A stretch of DNA of 64,000 bases from Pseudomonadota bacterium (GTDB lineage Bacteria; Pseudomonadota; Alphaproteobacteria; Caulobacterales; Caulobacteraceae), in the NCBI GenBank assembly GCA_018241995.1, contig JAFECT010000008.1, positions 1-64,000 of the forward strand, read 5' to 3'. A program made the translations under genes and the position numbers. The notes below the pieces were generated by a model, which saw only the letters and a list, made by a program, of their open reading frames with translations, ran no database searches and was not told the origin of the DNA. Shown here piece after piece: positions 18,274 through 26,734 of the stretch; position 1 is the stretch's first letter; the number at the start of each line of letters is the position of its first letter.

Positions 18274-19290
18274 ATGATCGAAAGAAACTGGCAGCAGCTG
18301 ATCCGTCCCGAAAAGCCGCAGATCGAGACCGGCGCCGACGCCCAACGCAAGGCGCGTCTGGTGGCCGAACCCCTCGAGCGCGGCTTTGGCGTGACGCTCG
18401 GCAACGCCCTGCGCCGCGTGCTCCTGTCGTCGCTGCAAGGCGCGGCGGTGACCGCGGTCCAGATCGACGGCGTGGTGCACGAGTTCTCCTCGATGGAAGG
18501 CGTGCGTGAAGACGTCGTCGACATCGTGCTGAACATCAAGCAGCTGGCGCTGCGCATGCACGCCGAAGGCCCCAAGCGCATGACTCTGCGCGGCCAGGGC
18601 CCCGGCCCGGTCACCGCCGGCATGATCGACGCGCCGTCCGACATCGAGATCCTGAACCCGGACCACGTGATCTGCACCCTGGACGACGGCGCCTCGGTGC
18701 GCATGGAGTTCACGGTCCAGAACGGCAAGGGCTACGTGCCCGCCGAGCGTAACCGCCCGGAGGACGCGCCCATCGGCCTGATCGCCGTCGACGCGCTCTA
18801 TTCGCCGGTCAAGCGCGTGGCCTATCGCGTCGAGCCGACCCGCCAGGGTCAATCGCTCGACTACGACAAGCTGATCATGGAAGTCGAAACCAACGGCGCC
18901 GTGACGCCTGTGGACGCCGTGGCCTACGCCGCGCGCATCCTGCAGGACCAGCTGCAGATCTTCATCACCTTCGAAGAGCCGAAGAAGCCGTCGGCCGATG
19001 AAGGCAAGCCCGAGCTGCCGTTCAACCCGGCCCTGCTCAAGAAGGTCGATGAGCTGGAGCTGTCGGTCCGTTCGGCCAACTGCCTGAAGAACGACAACAT
19101 CGTCTACATCGGCGACCTGATCCAGAAGACCGAGGCGGAGATGCTGCGCACCCCGAACTTCGGCCGCAAGTCGCTGAACGAAATCAAGGAAGTGCTCGCT
19201 TCCATGGGCCTGTCGCTGGGCATGGACGTGCCGAATTGGCCGCCCGAGAACATCGAAGACCTGGCCAAGAAGTTCGAAGACCAGATCTAA
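18274..19290 (+). CDS. rpoA: RNA polymerase alpha subunit
   Basis: The 338-residue subunit has the N-terminal dimerisation and assembly domain (about residues 1-235, with [20 protein letters not shown] and [20 protein letters not shown]) and the C-terminal DNA- and activator-binding domain (about 255-330, [29 protein letters not shown]). Length and motifs are normal. A terminator follows 30 nt after the stop. Confidence 0.98.
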   Translation: MIERNWQQLIRPEKPQIETGADAQRKARLVAEPLERGFGVTLGNALRRVLLSSLQGAAVTAVQIDGVVHEFSSMEGVREDVVDIVLNIKQLALRMHAEGPKRMTLRGQGPGPVTAGMIDAPSDIEILNPDHVICTLDDGASVRMEFTVQNGKGYVPAERNRPEDAPIGLIAVDALYSPVKRVAYRVEPTRQGQSLDYDKLIMEVETNGAVTPVDAVAYAARILQDQLQIFITFEEPKKPSADEGKPELPFNPALLKKVDELELSVRSANCLKNDNIVYIGDLIQKTEAEMLRTPNFGRKSLNEIKEVLASMGLSLGMDVPNWPPENIEDLAKKFEDQI

Positions 19291-19319
19291 GCAGGCCATA
19301 CAGCCTCAGACTTCAGGAG

Positions 19320-19355
19320 CCGGCCCCGGGGCGACCCGCGGCCGGTTTCCTTTTT
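19320..19355 (+). terminator. Terminator after rpoA
   Basis: CCGGCC pairs with GGCCGG (19320-19325, 19340-19345), with further inner pairs around a CGA loop, followed by TTTCCTTTTT. It separates rpoA from rplQ, although some read-through is likely because rplQ has no clear promoter. The rest of the 257-nt gap to rplQ holds only a second imperfect hairpin near 19419-19440. Confidence 0.75.
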
Positions 19356-19547
19356 ATAGGAGGACCCTTTCGGGGTTCACCTGCTCGTCGGGAAAGACCC
19401 AAGACCTTGTCCCGGCGATCTCGGCCTCTCGAAAGAGGGGCCGACGTCCGGATCGGGCGCGCGCCATGAGGCCAGCGCCTTCGCATCCGGGCTCGCATTT
19501 GGGGGATCGGCCGCCCGAGCGGCGCCGGTCTCAATGGAGACTGACCC

Positions 19548-19964
19548 ATGCGTCACGGTTACGCGCGCCGTAAGCTCGGCCGTACCTCGGCTCACCGGAC
19601 CGCCATGTTCGCCAACATGGCCGCCTCGCTGATCAAGCACGAGCAGATCGTCACCACCCTGCCCAAGGCCAAGGAACTGCGCCCCTTCGTCGAGAAGCTG
19701 GTGACCCTGGCCAAGGACGGCAGCCTGCATTCGCGCCGTATCGCCATCAGCCGCGTGCGCGACGTCGACCAAGTCGGCAAGCTCTTCGCCACCATCGGCC
19801 CGCGCTACAAGGAGCGTCCGGGCGGCTACATCCGCGTGCTGAAGGCTGGCTTCCGCTACGGCGACAACGCCCCGATGGCGGTGATCGAATTCGTCGACCG
19901 CGACGTCTCGGCCAAGGGCCTGGACTCGGGTCCGGTGCAAGAGGTTTACGGCGACGAGGACTGA
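19548..19964 (+). CDS. rplQ: 50S ribosomal protein L17
   Basis: The 138-residue protein starts [17 protein letters not shown] and contains the L17 signature ([43 protein letters not shown]). It ends the ribosomal block and is closed by a strong terminator 24 nt later. The gap to rpoA is unusually long for this pair. Confidence 0.98.
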   Translation: MRHGYARRKLGRTSAHRTAMFANMAASLIKHEQIVTTLPKAKELRPFVEKLVTLAKDGSLHSRRIAISRVRDVDQVGKLFATIGPRYKERPGGYIRVLKAGFRYGDNAPMAVIEFVDRDVSAKGLDSGPVQEVYGDED

Positions 19965-19988
19965 TCCTCTCGCAGGATCGAGATTTCG

Positions 19989-20018
19989 AGGCGGCCGGAG
20001 CGATCCGGCCGCCTTTTT
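19989..20018 (+). terminator. Terminator of rplQ
   Basis: A perfect 10-bp stem (19989-19998 with 20005-20014), 6-nt loop and five T residues. Confidence 0.93.
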
Positions 20019-20107
20019 CTTGAATCAGGCCGATGCCCTTGCGGTCTTGGTGATCCGATCCCGGCGGCGCCTCGTATGGGCTTGGGTCGGGTCGGAGGGA
20101 TGCCGCT

Positions 20108-20575
20108 ATGCGAAGCCTTGTCACGCTAGCCACGCTCGCGGTCCTGGCCACGGCGGCGATCCCGGCCGCGGCGGCCGAGAGGCAACCGGGTGTCGATGAG
20201 CAAGCGGTCCTGAGTCAGGAAGTCCGGTGGATGGACGCGATGACGCGGCAGGATGGGCCGGTGCTGGATCAGGTCCTGGCGCCGGAGTTCACCCTCGCGG
20301 GACTGGGCGCGCCAGGCAGGCCCGGAGTTCCGCGCGCCGTATGGATCGACAACGCTCTGCATCACCTCGTCGTCCAGTCCGAACGTTTCGACGAGACGCA
20401 CGCCTCGGTTTTCGGCGACACCGCCGTGGTCAACGCGGTCTTCAGTTGGAGGGGCGTCTTCAATGGCGAGGCCTTCACCGACAAGGTGACGCTCGTGGAC
20501 GTCTGGGTGCGGCGGGGCGGGCGCTGGCAGGTGGTTTCGCGCTTGGTGGAAGGCTATAGGCCGCCCGAGGACTGA
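20108..20575 (+). CDS. Periplasmic nuclear transport factor 2-like (SnoaL/DUF4440) protein
   Basis: The 155-residue product has a signal peptide (about 1-23, ending AAAA). The mature part shows the NTF2-like cone fold pattern: a first helix with EVRWMDAMTRQDGPVLDQVLAPEF, a middle region, then strands HASVFGDTAVVNAVFSWRG and VTLVDVWVRRGGRWQVVSR. The family comprises binding proteins and small-molecule isomerases; no catalytic set can be assigned here. It stands alone after the ribosomal block. Confidence 0.75.
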   Translation: MRSLVTLATLAVLATAAIPAAAAERQPGVDEQAVLSQEVRWMDAMTRQDGPVLDQVLAPEFTLAGLGAPGRPGVPRAVWIDNALHHLVVQSERFDETHASVFGDTAVVNAVFSWRGVFNGEAFTDKVTLVDVWVRRGGRWQVVSRLVEGYRPPED

Positions 20576-20653
20576 TCCTGCTCAGCCGCCGCCCGCTTTA
20601 TGAACCAGGGACGCCCAGTAGGATTTAATCCCGTCGAGGCGTATCCTGGCGCC

Positions 20654-20935
20654 ATGCGCACCACCCGACAGCTCAGCATCACCCTGCCGATCGAGATGGC
20701 CGACATGGTCCAGGCCAAGGTCGCATCCGGAAGCTACGCCAGCGAGAGCGAAGTGATCCGGGACGGGTTGAGAGTGCTTGCCGACCGAGATGCGGTGATC
20801 GAGCGCTGGCTCCGCGAACAAGTCTTGCCGTCTTACGACGCGCTCATGGAGGACCCGGCCCGCGCCATTCCGGCGGATCGAGTCTTGGCGGAAGCGCAGG
20901 CCATCCTGGACGCTCGGAAGAAGGACCGCGGGTGA
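20654..20935 (+). CDS. parD: ParD-type antitoxin
   Basis: A 93-residue ribbon-helix-helix protein (RQLSITLPIEMADMVQAKVAS, then SESEVIRDGLRVL) with a C-terminal toxin-binding tail (ILDARKKDRG). The ATG at 20654 gives the usual ParD start MRTTRQLSITLP; an in-frame ATG at 20600 would add 18 unrelated residues. AGGAT-N18-ATCCT just upstream could be an autoregulatory site. It overlaps the toxin gene by four bases, as expected for a type II toxin-antitoxin pair. Confidence 0.9.
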   Translation: MRTTRQLSITLPIEMADMVQAKVASGSYASESEVIRDGLRVLADRDAVIERWLREQVLPSYDALMEDPARAIPADRVLAEAQAILDARKKDRG

Positions 20936-21249
20936 TCAGGCGTGTCGGCTTTGGGCCGGATGCCGCCCAGGATCTTGCCGACATTTTAGAATGGATTGAG
21001 ACGCAGGCGAGTGCTGCAGTCGCAGGCAGTTACGTCGAGCGATTAGTCAGCTATTGCGAGCGGCTGAGCCACTTTCCAGAGCGAGGTGCGAGCCGTGATG
21101 ATCTTCGGCCAGGCCTGCGGTTGTTGGGCTTCGAGAGGCGAGCGACCATTGCCTTCACAGTCGTTGAGGATTCAGTCCTGATCGTCAGGGTCTTTTACGG
21201 CGGCCGGGACATTGAGGCTGCCTTCGGCGGCGCAGAACATGACGATTGA
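20932..21249 (+). CDS. parE: ParE/RelE-superfamily toxin
   Basis: A 105-residue toxin starting with GTG inside the antitoxin stop (GTGA). ParE features are the N-terminal helices (DAAQDLADILEWIE, SYVERLVSYCERLSHFPERGASRDDL), LRLLGFERRATIAFTVV and the C-terminal strand VLIVRVFYGGRDIE. ParE proteins poison DNA gyrase. The gene is visibly more AT-rich than its surroundings, which suits a mobile module. Its 3' end overlaps the nucleotidyltransferase gene by 11 nt. Confidence 0.9.
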   Translation: MIRRVGFGPDAAQDLADILEWIETQASAAVAGSYVERLVSYCERLSHFPERGASRDDLRPGLRLLGFERRATIAFTVVEDSVLIVRVFYGGRDIEAAFGGAEHDD

Positions 21250-22039
21250 CCCTATCGCCCCCGAAATCCGTTCCGAAATCGAGCGCCGGCTGGACGCAAT
21301 CGAGCGCGATACCGGCGCGCGCATCCTGTTGGCCGTGGAATCGGGAAGCCGCGCCTGGGGTTTTCCCTCGCCTGACAGTGATTACGACGTGCGCTTTCTC
21401 TATGTGCGGCCGCAGGAGCGCTACCTGAGCCTCGAACCTGCCCGCGACGTGATCGAGACGCCGCTGGAAGGCCTGTGGGACATCAATGGCTGGGACCTGC
21501 GCAAGGCGTTGCACCTGCTGGGCAAGGGCAATGCGGTGGTGATCGAGTGGCTGCGTTCGCCGGTGATCTATCGCGAAGTCGGACCGACCGCCGAGAGGCT
21601 GCGCGCGTTGGCGCAACGCTACGCCGACTGGGGCCACGCCCTGCGCCACTACTATGGCCTGATGGCCAGCCAGTATGGGCGGGACATCGAGAGCCGCCAG
21701 ACGCTGAAGCTGAAGAAGTACTTCTATTCCATCCGGGCCGCCTGCGCGCTGAACTGGCTGAAGCTGCATGGAACTGTGCCGCCGATGCACCTGCAGGCCC
21801 TGCTCGACGGTGGCTGCGCGCCCGAGGAGATCCGAGGCCTGTTGAGCGACCTGCTCGTGGCGAAGGCGACCAGCCACGAGCTGGGGGAAGGGCCCCGAAT
21901 TCCCGAACTCGACCGGTTCATCGAGTCGATGCGAGACTGGGCCAGGGGCGCCGGCGGACTGATTCCCCACCCTCTCGATCCCGCCTTCACGCCTGCCGCG
22001 GATGCGCTTTTCCTGGAAGCGTTGCACCGCTACGCTTGA
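21239..22039 (+). CDS. Predicted nucleotidyltransferase (RlaP/COG3541-like)
   Basis: The 266-residue protein starts inside the parE 3' end. Residues 33-50 show the polymerase-beta-type motif GSRAWGFPSPDSDYD, with the two aspartates that bind metal, followed by VRFLYVRPQERYLSL. The rest is helical and matches the architecture of the family that includes RlaP, a nucleotidyltransferase linked to RNA repair. The target is not known. The unusual overlap with parE suggests co-expression with the toxin-antitoxin pair, though it may only reflect insertion next to this gene. Confidence 0.8.
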   Translation: MTIDPIAPEIRSEIERRLDAIERDTGARILLAVESGSRAWGFPSPDSDYDVRFLYVRPQERYLSLEPARDVIETPLEGLWDINGWDLRKALHLLGKGNAVVIEWLRSPVIYREVGPTAERLRALAQRYADWGHALRHYYGLMASQYGRDIESRQTLKLKKYFYSIRAACALNWLKLHGTVPPMHLQALLDGGCAPEEIRGLLSDLLVAKATSHELGEGPRIPELDRFIESMRDWARGAGGLIPHPLDPAFTPAADALFLEALHRYA

Positions 22040-22118
22040 GCGACGCGGTGGGGCGCGTAATCGTCTTCTTCTCTTAGCGGCCGGGCGAATCCGGTCGCCC
22101 GTTCAAGGTGATGCCCCG

Positions 22119-22589
22119 ATGAAGCGAGCCGCGATCCTGGCCGGCGCCCTGACCCTCTTGGCCGCCGGCGCGGCGCATGCGCAGGACGCGGGCGGCCCGG
22201 CCTGGTGCGAGCGGGGCGCGGGGCAGGCGACGCCGGAATCGGTGGCGCTGGGGATGGCCTTCGTGCCCTCGGAGTACGCACAGAAGAAGGCCCGCGTGCT
22301 GCTGGCCGACAAGCCGGCGGTGCCGCTGGACGCCGATCTGGCCGCCCAGCTTGGCGTGCCGTCGCGTTTCGTCCTGCCCAACGCCTGGCTGGTGCGCGGC
22401 GGCGGCTTCGAACAGCCTGAGGGCGACCCGCGGCCGGGGGTGCAGGTCTATTACGATCACGGCGCCTCGATGATCCAGGTGATCACCTTCGCGCCGTCGC
22501 AGGCCGCCGACCCGCTGAACTGGGCGGTGGTGGTTGTCACTTCGGGCGACGTATTCCAGGTACGCAACAGCTGCTCGGCCGCCGGCTAG
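22119..22589 (+). CDS. Periplasmic protein of unknown function
   Basis: The 156-residue product has a clear signal peptide (cleavage near AHAQD, residue 22) and two further cysteines (AWCERG near the N-terminus and RNSCSAAG at the C-terminus) that could form a disulfide. AAGGTG lies 8 nt before the ATG. The middle contains a RcnB/YuxK-unrelated beta pattern (PGVQVYYDHGASMIQVITF). No family was recognised. Confidence 0.65.
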   Translation: MKRAAILAGALTLLAAGAAHAQDAGGPAWCERGAGQATPESVALGMAFVPSEYAQKKARVLLADKPAVPLDADLAAQLGVPSRFVLPNAWLVRGGGFEQPEGDPRPGVQVYYDHGASMIQVITFAPSQAADPLNWAVVVVTSGDVFQVRNSCSAAG

Positions 22590-22626
22590 GACGGCTTGGG
22601 TTTCCTTGGAGTTTCAGGAGTTCCGC

Positions 22627-23862
22627 ATGATCGCCCTTGCACGCCTTCTGGCCGCTCTGCTGCTGCTCCTGACCGGTGCAAGCGCTGTTGAAGCGGCGCC
22701 CGCGAAGGGCCGCACCACCCTGCTGATCTCCATCGACGGCTTCCGCGCCGATTACTTCGACCGCGGCATCACCCCGACGCTCAAGGCCCTGGCCGACGAC
22801 GGGGTCCACGCCAAGGCCATGCACCCGTCCTTCCCGTCGCTGACCTTCCCGAACCACTACACCCTGGTCACGGGCCTCAGGCCGGACGAGCACGGCATCG
22901 TCTCCAACACCATGGAGGCGCCTGACATCCCCGGGGTGACCTTCAAGCTCGGCAACCGCGACGCGGTGACCGACCGGCGCTGGTGGGACGAGAGCGAGCC
23001 GCTGTGGGTCAGCGCCCGCAAGCAGGGCATCCACGCCTCCACCATGTTCTGGCCGGGCTCGGAGGCGCCGATCAAGGGCCTCTATGCCGACGACTGGAAG
23101 CCTTATCTGAAAAGCATGCCCGCCGAGGAGCGGGTCGATACGGTGCTGGGCTGGCTGGACCGGCCCAAGGCGCAGCGCCCGCGCTTCGTCACCCTCTATT
23201 TCGAGAAGGTCGACGTGGCCGGCCACGACCAGGGCCCCGACTCGCCTGAGGTGAACCACGCCATAGAGGGGGTGGACGCCTCCCTGGCCCGCCTCGTGGC
23301 GGGACTGAAGGCGAGGGGACTCTACGACCAGATCGACGTGGTGGTCGTTTCCGATCACGGCATGGCCTATACGCCCGCCGATCATCGCATCTTCCTGGAC
23401 GACTGGATTTCGCCCGACCACGTGCGCCCGATCTCGATGGAGACCATCGCGGGGCTCGAGGCCACGCCCGGCCATGAGGCGGAGGTGCAGAAGGCGGTGG
23501 TGGGCGTCCACCCGCACATCACCTGTTACAACAGGGCCGATATCCCCGCGCGCCTGCGCTACGGCCGCAACCCGCGCGTGGCCCCGATCGTGTGCATTCC
23601 CGAGGCGGGCTGGCAGCTGACCACCCATGAGGCCAACGCCAAGCGCAAGCATGTCTCCCTGGGCGAGCACGGATACGATCCGGCCAGCCCCACCATGAAT
23701 GCCCTGTTCGTGGCCCACGGGCCCGACTTCCGCAAAGGCGTGACGCTGGAGCCGTTCGACAACGTCGACGTCTATCCGCTGCTGGCCAAGCTGACCGGCA
23801 TCAGGCCGCACCGCAACGACGGCCGGCTGGCCGACCTCGCGCCCGCCCTGAAGACGCACTGA
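22627..23862 (+). CDS. Secreted nucleotide pyrophosphatase/phosphodiesterase (alkaline phosphatase superfamily)
   Basis: A 411-residue enzyme with a signal peptide (about 1-24). The metal- and nucleophile-bearing motifs of the NPP family are present: SIDGFRADYF (Asp37), PSFPSLTFPNHYTLVTG with the likely nucleophile Thr73, DVAGHDQGPDS, VVSDHGM, and LGEHGYD near the C-terminus. Such enzymes cleave phosphodiester or pyrophosphate bonds of nucleotides in the periplasm, freeing phosphate or nucleosides. AGGAG precedes the ATG at 6 nt; the in-frame start at 22534 lies inside the previous gene. Confidence 0.88.
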   Translation: MIALARLLAALLLLLTGASAVEAAPAKGRTTLLISIDGFRADYFDRGITPTLKALADDGVHAKAMHPSFPSLTFPNHYTLVTGLRPDEHGIVSNTMEAPDIPGVTFKLGNRDAVTDRRWWDESEPLWVSARKQGIHASTMFWPGSEAPIKGLYADDWKPYLKSMPAEERVDTVLGWLDRPKAQRPRFVTLYFEKVDVAGHDQGPDSPEVNHAIEGVDASLARLVAGLKARGLYDQIDVVVVSDHGMAYTPADHRIFLDDWISPDHVRPISMETIAGLEATPGHEAEVQKAVVGVHPHITCYNRADIPARLRYGRNPRVAPIVCIPEAGWQLTTHEANAKRKHVSLGEHGYDPASPTMNALFVAHGPDFRKGVTLEPFDNVDVYPLLAKLTGIRPHRNDGRLADLAPALKTH

Positions 23863-23906
23863 ACTAGGTTTCAGGCCCCGGCGTTAAGGCGCGTCTTGCC
23901 AAATAG

Positions 23907-23940
23907 TTGCGATATGCGTTAAATATTGCATCAAACGCAA
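23907..23940. promoter_or_regulatory. Possible ArsR operator region
   Basis: AT-rich stretch directly before the VOC gene with nested inverted elements: TTGCG at 23907 and CGCAA at 23936, and ATGC-N10-GCAT at 23914-23931. ArsR-family regulators bind imperfect palindromes of this kind, and an ArsR gene is second in this operon. Confidence 0.35.
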
Positions 23941-23951
23941 AGGAGGCGTCC

Positions 23952-24422
23952 ATGGCGGACCACGGCAGGCACGCGACCCTCGGCTCCTCGATCTACTACG
24001 AGGACCCGCTGAAGATGCTGGACTGGCTGGAAGAGGCCTTCGGCTTCGAGAAGATGATGGTGATCCTCGACGCCGACGGGAAGCTGGCCCATTCGCAGAT
24101 GAGTTTCCGCGAGGGCTACATCATGGTCGGCTCGAAGTGGGCGGACTTCGTGGGCACGCCGAAGGAGACCGGCGGGATCAACACCCAGATGATCCACGTC
24201 CAGCTGCAGGAGGGCATCGACGCCCACTGCGAGCGCGCGCGTGCGGCCGGAGCCGAGATCCTGCAGGAGCCGGACGACCAGTTCTACGGCGATCGCACCT
24301 ATCGCGCCCGCGACCCCGGCGGCCACGTCTGGACCTTCGGCCAGACGGTCAGGGCGCTGACACCTGACCAGTGGGACGAGGCCAGCGGCATGGGGCTGAA
24401 GACCGAGCTCTACAAGCCTTGA
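23952..24422 (+). CDS. VOC (glyoxalase/bleomycin resistance) superfamily protein
   Basis: A 156-residue protein with the paired beta-alpha-beta-beta-beta modules of the vicinal oxygen chelate fold: SIYYEDPLKMLDWLEEAFGFE at the start, and the closing DRTYRARDPGGHVWTFGQ with the usual metal-site glutamate position occupied by W-T-F-G context. AGGAGG precedes the ATG. It heads an operon with an ArsR regulator and an SRPBCC protein, all overlapping by stop-start. This trio is common in proteobacteria; the substrate is not known. Confidence 0.85.
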   Translation: MADHGRHATLGSSIYYEDPLKMLDWLEEAFGFEKMMVILDADGKLAHSQMSFREGYIMVGSKWADFVGTPKETGGINTQMIHVQLQEGIDAHCERARAAGAEILQEPDDQFYGDRTYRARDPGGHVWTFGQTVRALTPDQWDEASGMGLKTELYKP

Positions 24423-24748
24423 GCGCCGCCCTCGATCAGACCCTGGCGGCCCTGGCCGATCCGCATCGGCGCCGGGTGGTGGACCTCTTGTCCAAGCGCC
24501 CGCGCCGGGCCGGGGAGCTGGCCAAGGCAGTGGGGCTGGAACCGCCGGCCATGAGCCGGCACCTGCGCACGCTTCGCCAATGCGGCCTGATCGAGGAAAG
24601 CCACCCCGCCTTCGACGCGCGGGTCAGGATCTACAGCCTGAGGCCCGAACCCATGGCCAATCTCAAAGCCTGGCTGGAACACACCGAGCGGATGTGGAGC
24701 GAGCAGCTGCTGGCGTTCAAGGCGCATGTGGAAGGCGGGGAGGGGTGA
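24419..24748 (+). CDS. ArsR-family transcriptional regulator
   Basis: The preferred start is TTG at 24419, overlapping the previous stop (TTGA); it gives 109 residues and the normal ArsR N-terminus (ALDQTLAALADPHRRRVVDLL). The winged helix spans about residues 10-85 with the recognition helix in LEPPAMSRHLRTLRQCGLI. No metal-binding CxC motif is present, so it may sense something other than metals or act simply with its neighbours. An upstream ATG at 24371 is possible but overlaps the VOC gene heavily. Confidence 0.82.
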   Translation: MSAALDQTLAALADPHRRRVVDLLSKRPRRAGELAKAVGLEPPAMSRHLRTLRQCGLIEESHPAFDARVRIYSLRPEPMANLKAWLEHTERMWSEQLLAFKAHVEGGEG

Positions 24749-25209
24749 GCGCCCGGCTGCTGATCTCGGTCCGGGTCAAGGCGACGCCCGAGCGCGCCTT
24801 CGAGGCCTTCACGCGCGAGATCGGCGTCTGGTGGCGGCCGAACGCCCTGTTCGGCTTCACGCCGCGCAGCCCGGGCGTTCCATCCTTTGAAGGAGAAGAG
24901 GGCGGCCGCTTCATCGAGACCTTGCCAAATGGCCAGGTGTTCGAGGTCGGGCGCATCAAGGTCTGGCGCCCCGGTGAGCGGCTGGTGTTCGGCTGGCGCT
25001 GCGCCTGGTTCGAGGAGGGGCAGGACACCGAGGTCGAGGTCCGTTTCGAGCCTGTGGACGGCGAGACCCGCGTCACCGTGGAGCACCGCGGCTGGGATAC
25101 GGTGCCGCGCGAGAACGCCGCCCGCCACGGCTTCCCCACGACGGTCTTCCTGCAGCACGAGGCGGCGTGGTGGCGCGCCATGCTGCCAGCTCTGGGCCGT
25201 ACGCCGTGA
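24745..25209 (+). CDS. SRPBCC (AHSA1-like) domain protein
   Basis: The GTG start overlaps the ArsR stop (GTGA), giving 154 residues with the START/Bet v1-like pattern: ISVRVKATPERAFEAFTREIGVWW at the N-terminus, then the strand GRIKVWRPGERLVFGWR and DTEVEVRFEPVDGETRVTVEH, ending in a long amphipathic helix. Such proteins bind hydrophobic ligands or act with the ArsR regulator of the same operon. Confidence 0.85.
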   Translation: MSARLLISVRVKATPERAFEAFTREIGVWWRPNALFGFTPRSPGVPSFEGEEGGRFIETLPNGQVFEVGRIKVWRPGERLVFGWRCAWFEEGQDTEVEVRFEPVDGETRVTVEHRGWDTVPRENAARHGFPTTVFLQHEAAWWRAMLPALGRTP

Positions 25210-25221
25210 TATTCGATAATC

Positions 25222-25262
25222 ATCCGGATAATAATTGACGCAGATTTTTATCCGGGTATAAG
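25222..25262 (+). promoter_or_regulatory. Promoter and operator of the MFS pump gene
   Basis: TTGACG (25235-25240), 16 nt, TATAAG (25257-25262) is a good sigma-70-type promoter. It is framed by CCGGATAA (25224-25231) and TTATCCGG (25248-25255), a perfect 8-bp inverted repeat whose second arm lies in the spacer. This is a likely repressor site controlling the pump. Confidence 0.6.
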
Positions 25263-25318
25263 GCCGCCACTGAAATCGACGCCCAGGCCGTGTTATCGGT
25301 CGGGCGGGGGACTGAACC

Positions 25319-26644
25319 ATGAGCGAAGAACTGCCGCCCACGACCGATCTGCCGGCGCCGAGCGGGGTCGAGGTGAAGAAGTCCGCCTTTGCCTTCATCC
25401 TGATCACCGTGCTGCTCGACGTCATGTCGCTGGGCATCGTGATTCCCGTGTGGCCCAAGCTGATCACCGGCTTCACCGGCAGCTTCGCCAATGCGGGATG
25501 GTGGGTCGGGATTTCGGGCACGACCTGGGCGGTGATGCAGTTCTTCTGCCAGCCGATCATCGGTGCGCTGTCGGACAAGATCGGACGCCGGCCGGTGATC
25601 CTGGCCTCCAACCTCGGCACCGGCATCGACTGGATTTTCATGGCGTTCTCGCCGACCCTGGTGCTGCTGCTAGTCGGGCGCGTGATCTCCGGTGCGACTT
25701 CCGCCACCATCGGCACCGCCTTCGCCTACATCGCCGACGTCACCGCGCCGGAGAAGCGGGCGCAGCGGTTCGGCCTCATCGGGGCCATCTTCGGGCTGGG
25801 CTTCTTCTTCGGCCCGTTCCTGGGCGGCTTCTTCGGCGACGCCCGGCACAGCCTGGCCATCCCGGGCACCGACTGGGTGTTCCAGGGCGGACCGCGCGTG
25901 CCGTTCATGATCGCGGGGGCCTTCAGCCTGATCAACTTCGTCTATGGCTACTTCGTGCTTCCGGAGTCCCTGCCCAAGGACCGGCGCGACCGCTTCCGCT
26001 GGTCGCGAGCGAACCCCGTGGGCGCGCTGGCGCTGCTGCGGTCGCACGCAGACCTGCTTCCCTTGGCCTTCGTGAACTTCCTGGCGCAGCTGGCGCACAT
26101 GGGCCTGCAGACGGTTTTCACCCTGCACGCCGCCGCGAAGTTCCGGTGGGAGCCGGAGCAGATCGGCTACGCCATGATGGCCATGGGCGTGTGCGCTATG
26201 ATCGTCCAGGGCGGGCTGGTCGGGCCGGTGGTCAAGCTGGTGGGCGAGCGTCGGGCGATCTTCCTCGGGCTCACCTTCGGGGCGATCGGCTTCTCGATCT
26301 ACGCCCTGGCGCCGAACTGGCAGATCTTCATGGCCGGCGTGCCGCTGATGTCGATGTGGGGTTTCGCCGGACCGCCGGTGCAGTCGATCATGACGCGTCG
26401 GGTCGGCGTCAACGAGCAGGGCAAGCTGCAGGGCGCCAACCAGGGCGTGACCTCCATCGCCGCCATCTTCGGGCCGGGGCTCTACGGAACGCTGTACGCG
26501 CTGTTCAACGGCAAGCTGGCCTATCTCGGCCTCGCGGGCTTCCCGTTCCTGGTGTCGGCCGGCTTCCTGCTGCTCGCGTTCCTGATGGCCTTCGTGGCCG
26601 CCAAGGACGCCCGGGCGCGCGAAGCTGTTGCGGCGGCGGAATAA
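25319..26644 (+). CDS. TCR/Tet-type MFS efflux transporter
   Basis: A 441-residue, 12-helix major facilitator protein. It has the motif A loop GALSDKIGRRP (residues 82-92), the TetA-like first helix ITVLLDVMSLGIVIPVWP and the motif C-like GLIGAIFGLGFFFGPFLGG. It most resembles the TCR/Tet proton antiporter group; drug specificity cannot be inferred. It is monocistronic behind a promoter framed by an inverted repeat, so it is probably induced by a ligand-responsive repressor; none is encoded next to it apart from the ArsR upstream. Confidence 0.88.
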   Translation: MSEELPPTTDLPAPSGVEVKKSAFAFILITVLLDVMSLGIVIPVWPKLITGFTGSFANAGWWVGISGTTWAVMQFFCQPIIGALSDKIGRRPVILASNLGTGIDWIFMAFSPTLVLLLVGRVISGATSATIGTAFAYIADVTAPEKRAQRFGLIGAIFGLGFFFGPFLGGFFGDARHSLAIPGTDWVFQGGPRVPFMIAGAFSLINFVYGYFVLPESLPKDRRDRFRWSRANPVGALALLRSHADLLPLAFVNFLAQLAHMGLQTVFTLHAAAKFRWEPEQIGYAMMAMGVCAMIVQGGLVGPVVKLVGERRAIFLGLTFGAIGFSIYALAPNWQIFMAGVPLMSMWGFAGPPVQSIMTRRVGVNEQGKLQGANQGVTSIAAIFGPGLYGTLYALFNGKLAYLGLAGFPFLVSAGFLLLAFLMAFVAAKDARAREAVAAAE

Positions 26645-26734
26645 TCTCGCCGTCTGGGGGTCTGGCGTTCGCCACAGCGGCGCCCCAAATCTGCGTTGAA
26701 CCTTGCGCAACATCACAGGTTTGGCGTCGGGACC

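Noticed and set aside
22537..23859. Long minus-strand open frame (440 codons) opposite the phosphodiesterase gene
   Set aside because: High-GC shadow frame; its translation is low-complexity in His, Arg, Val and Gly, whereas the plus strand carries all catalytic motifs.
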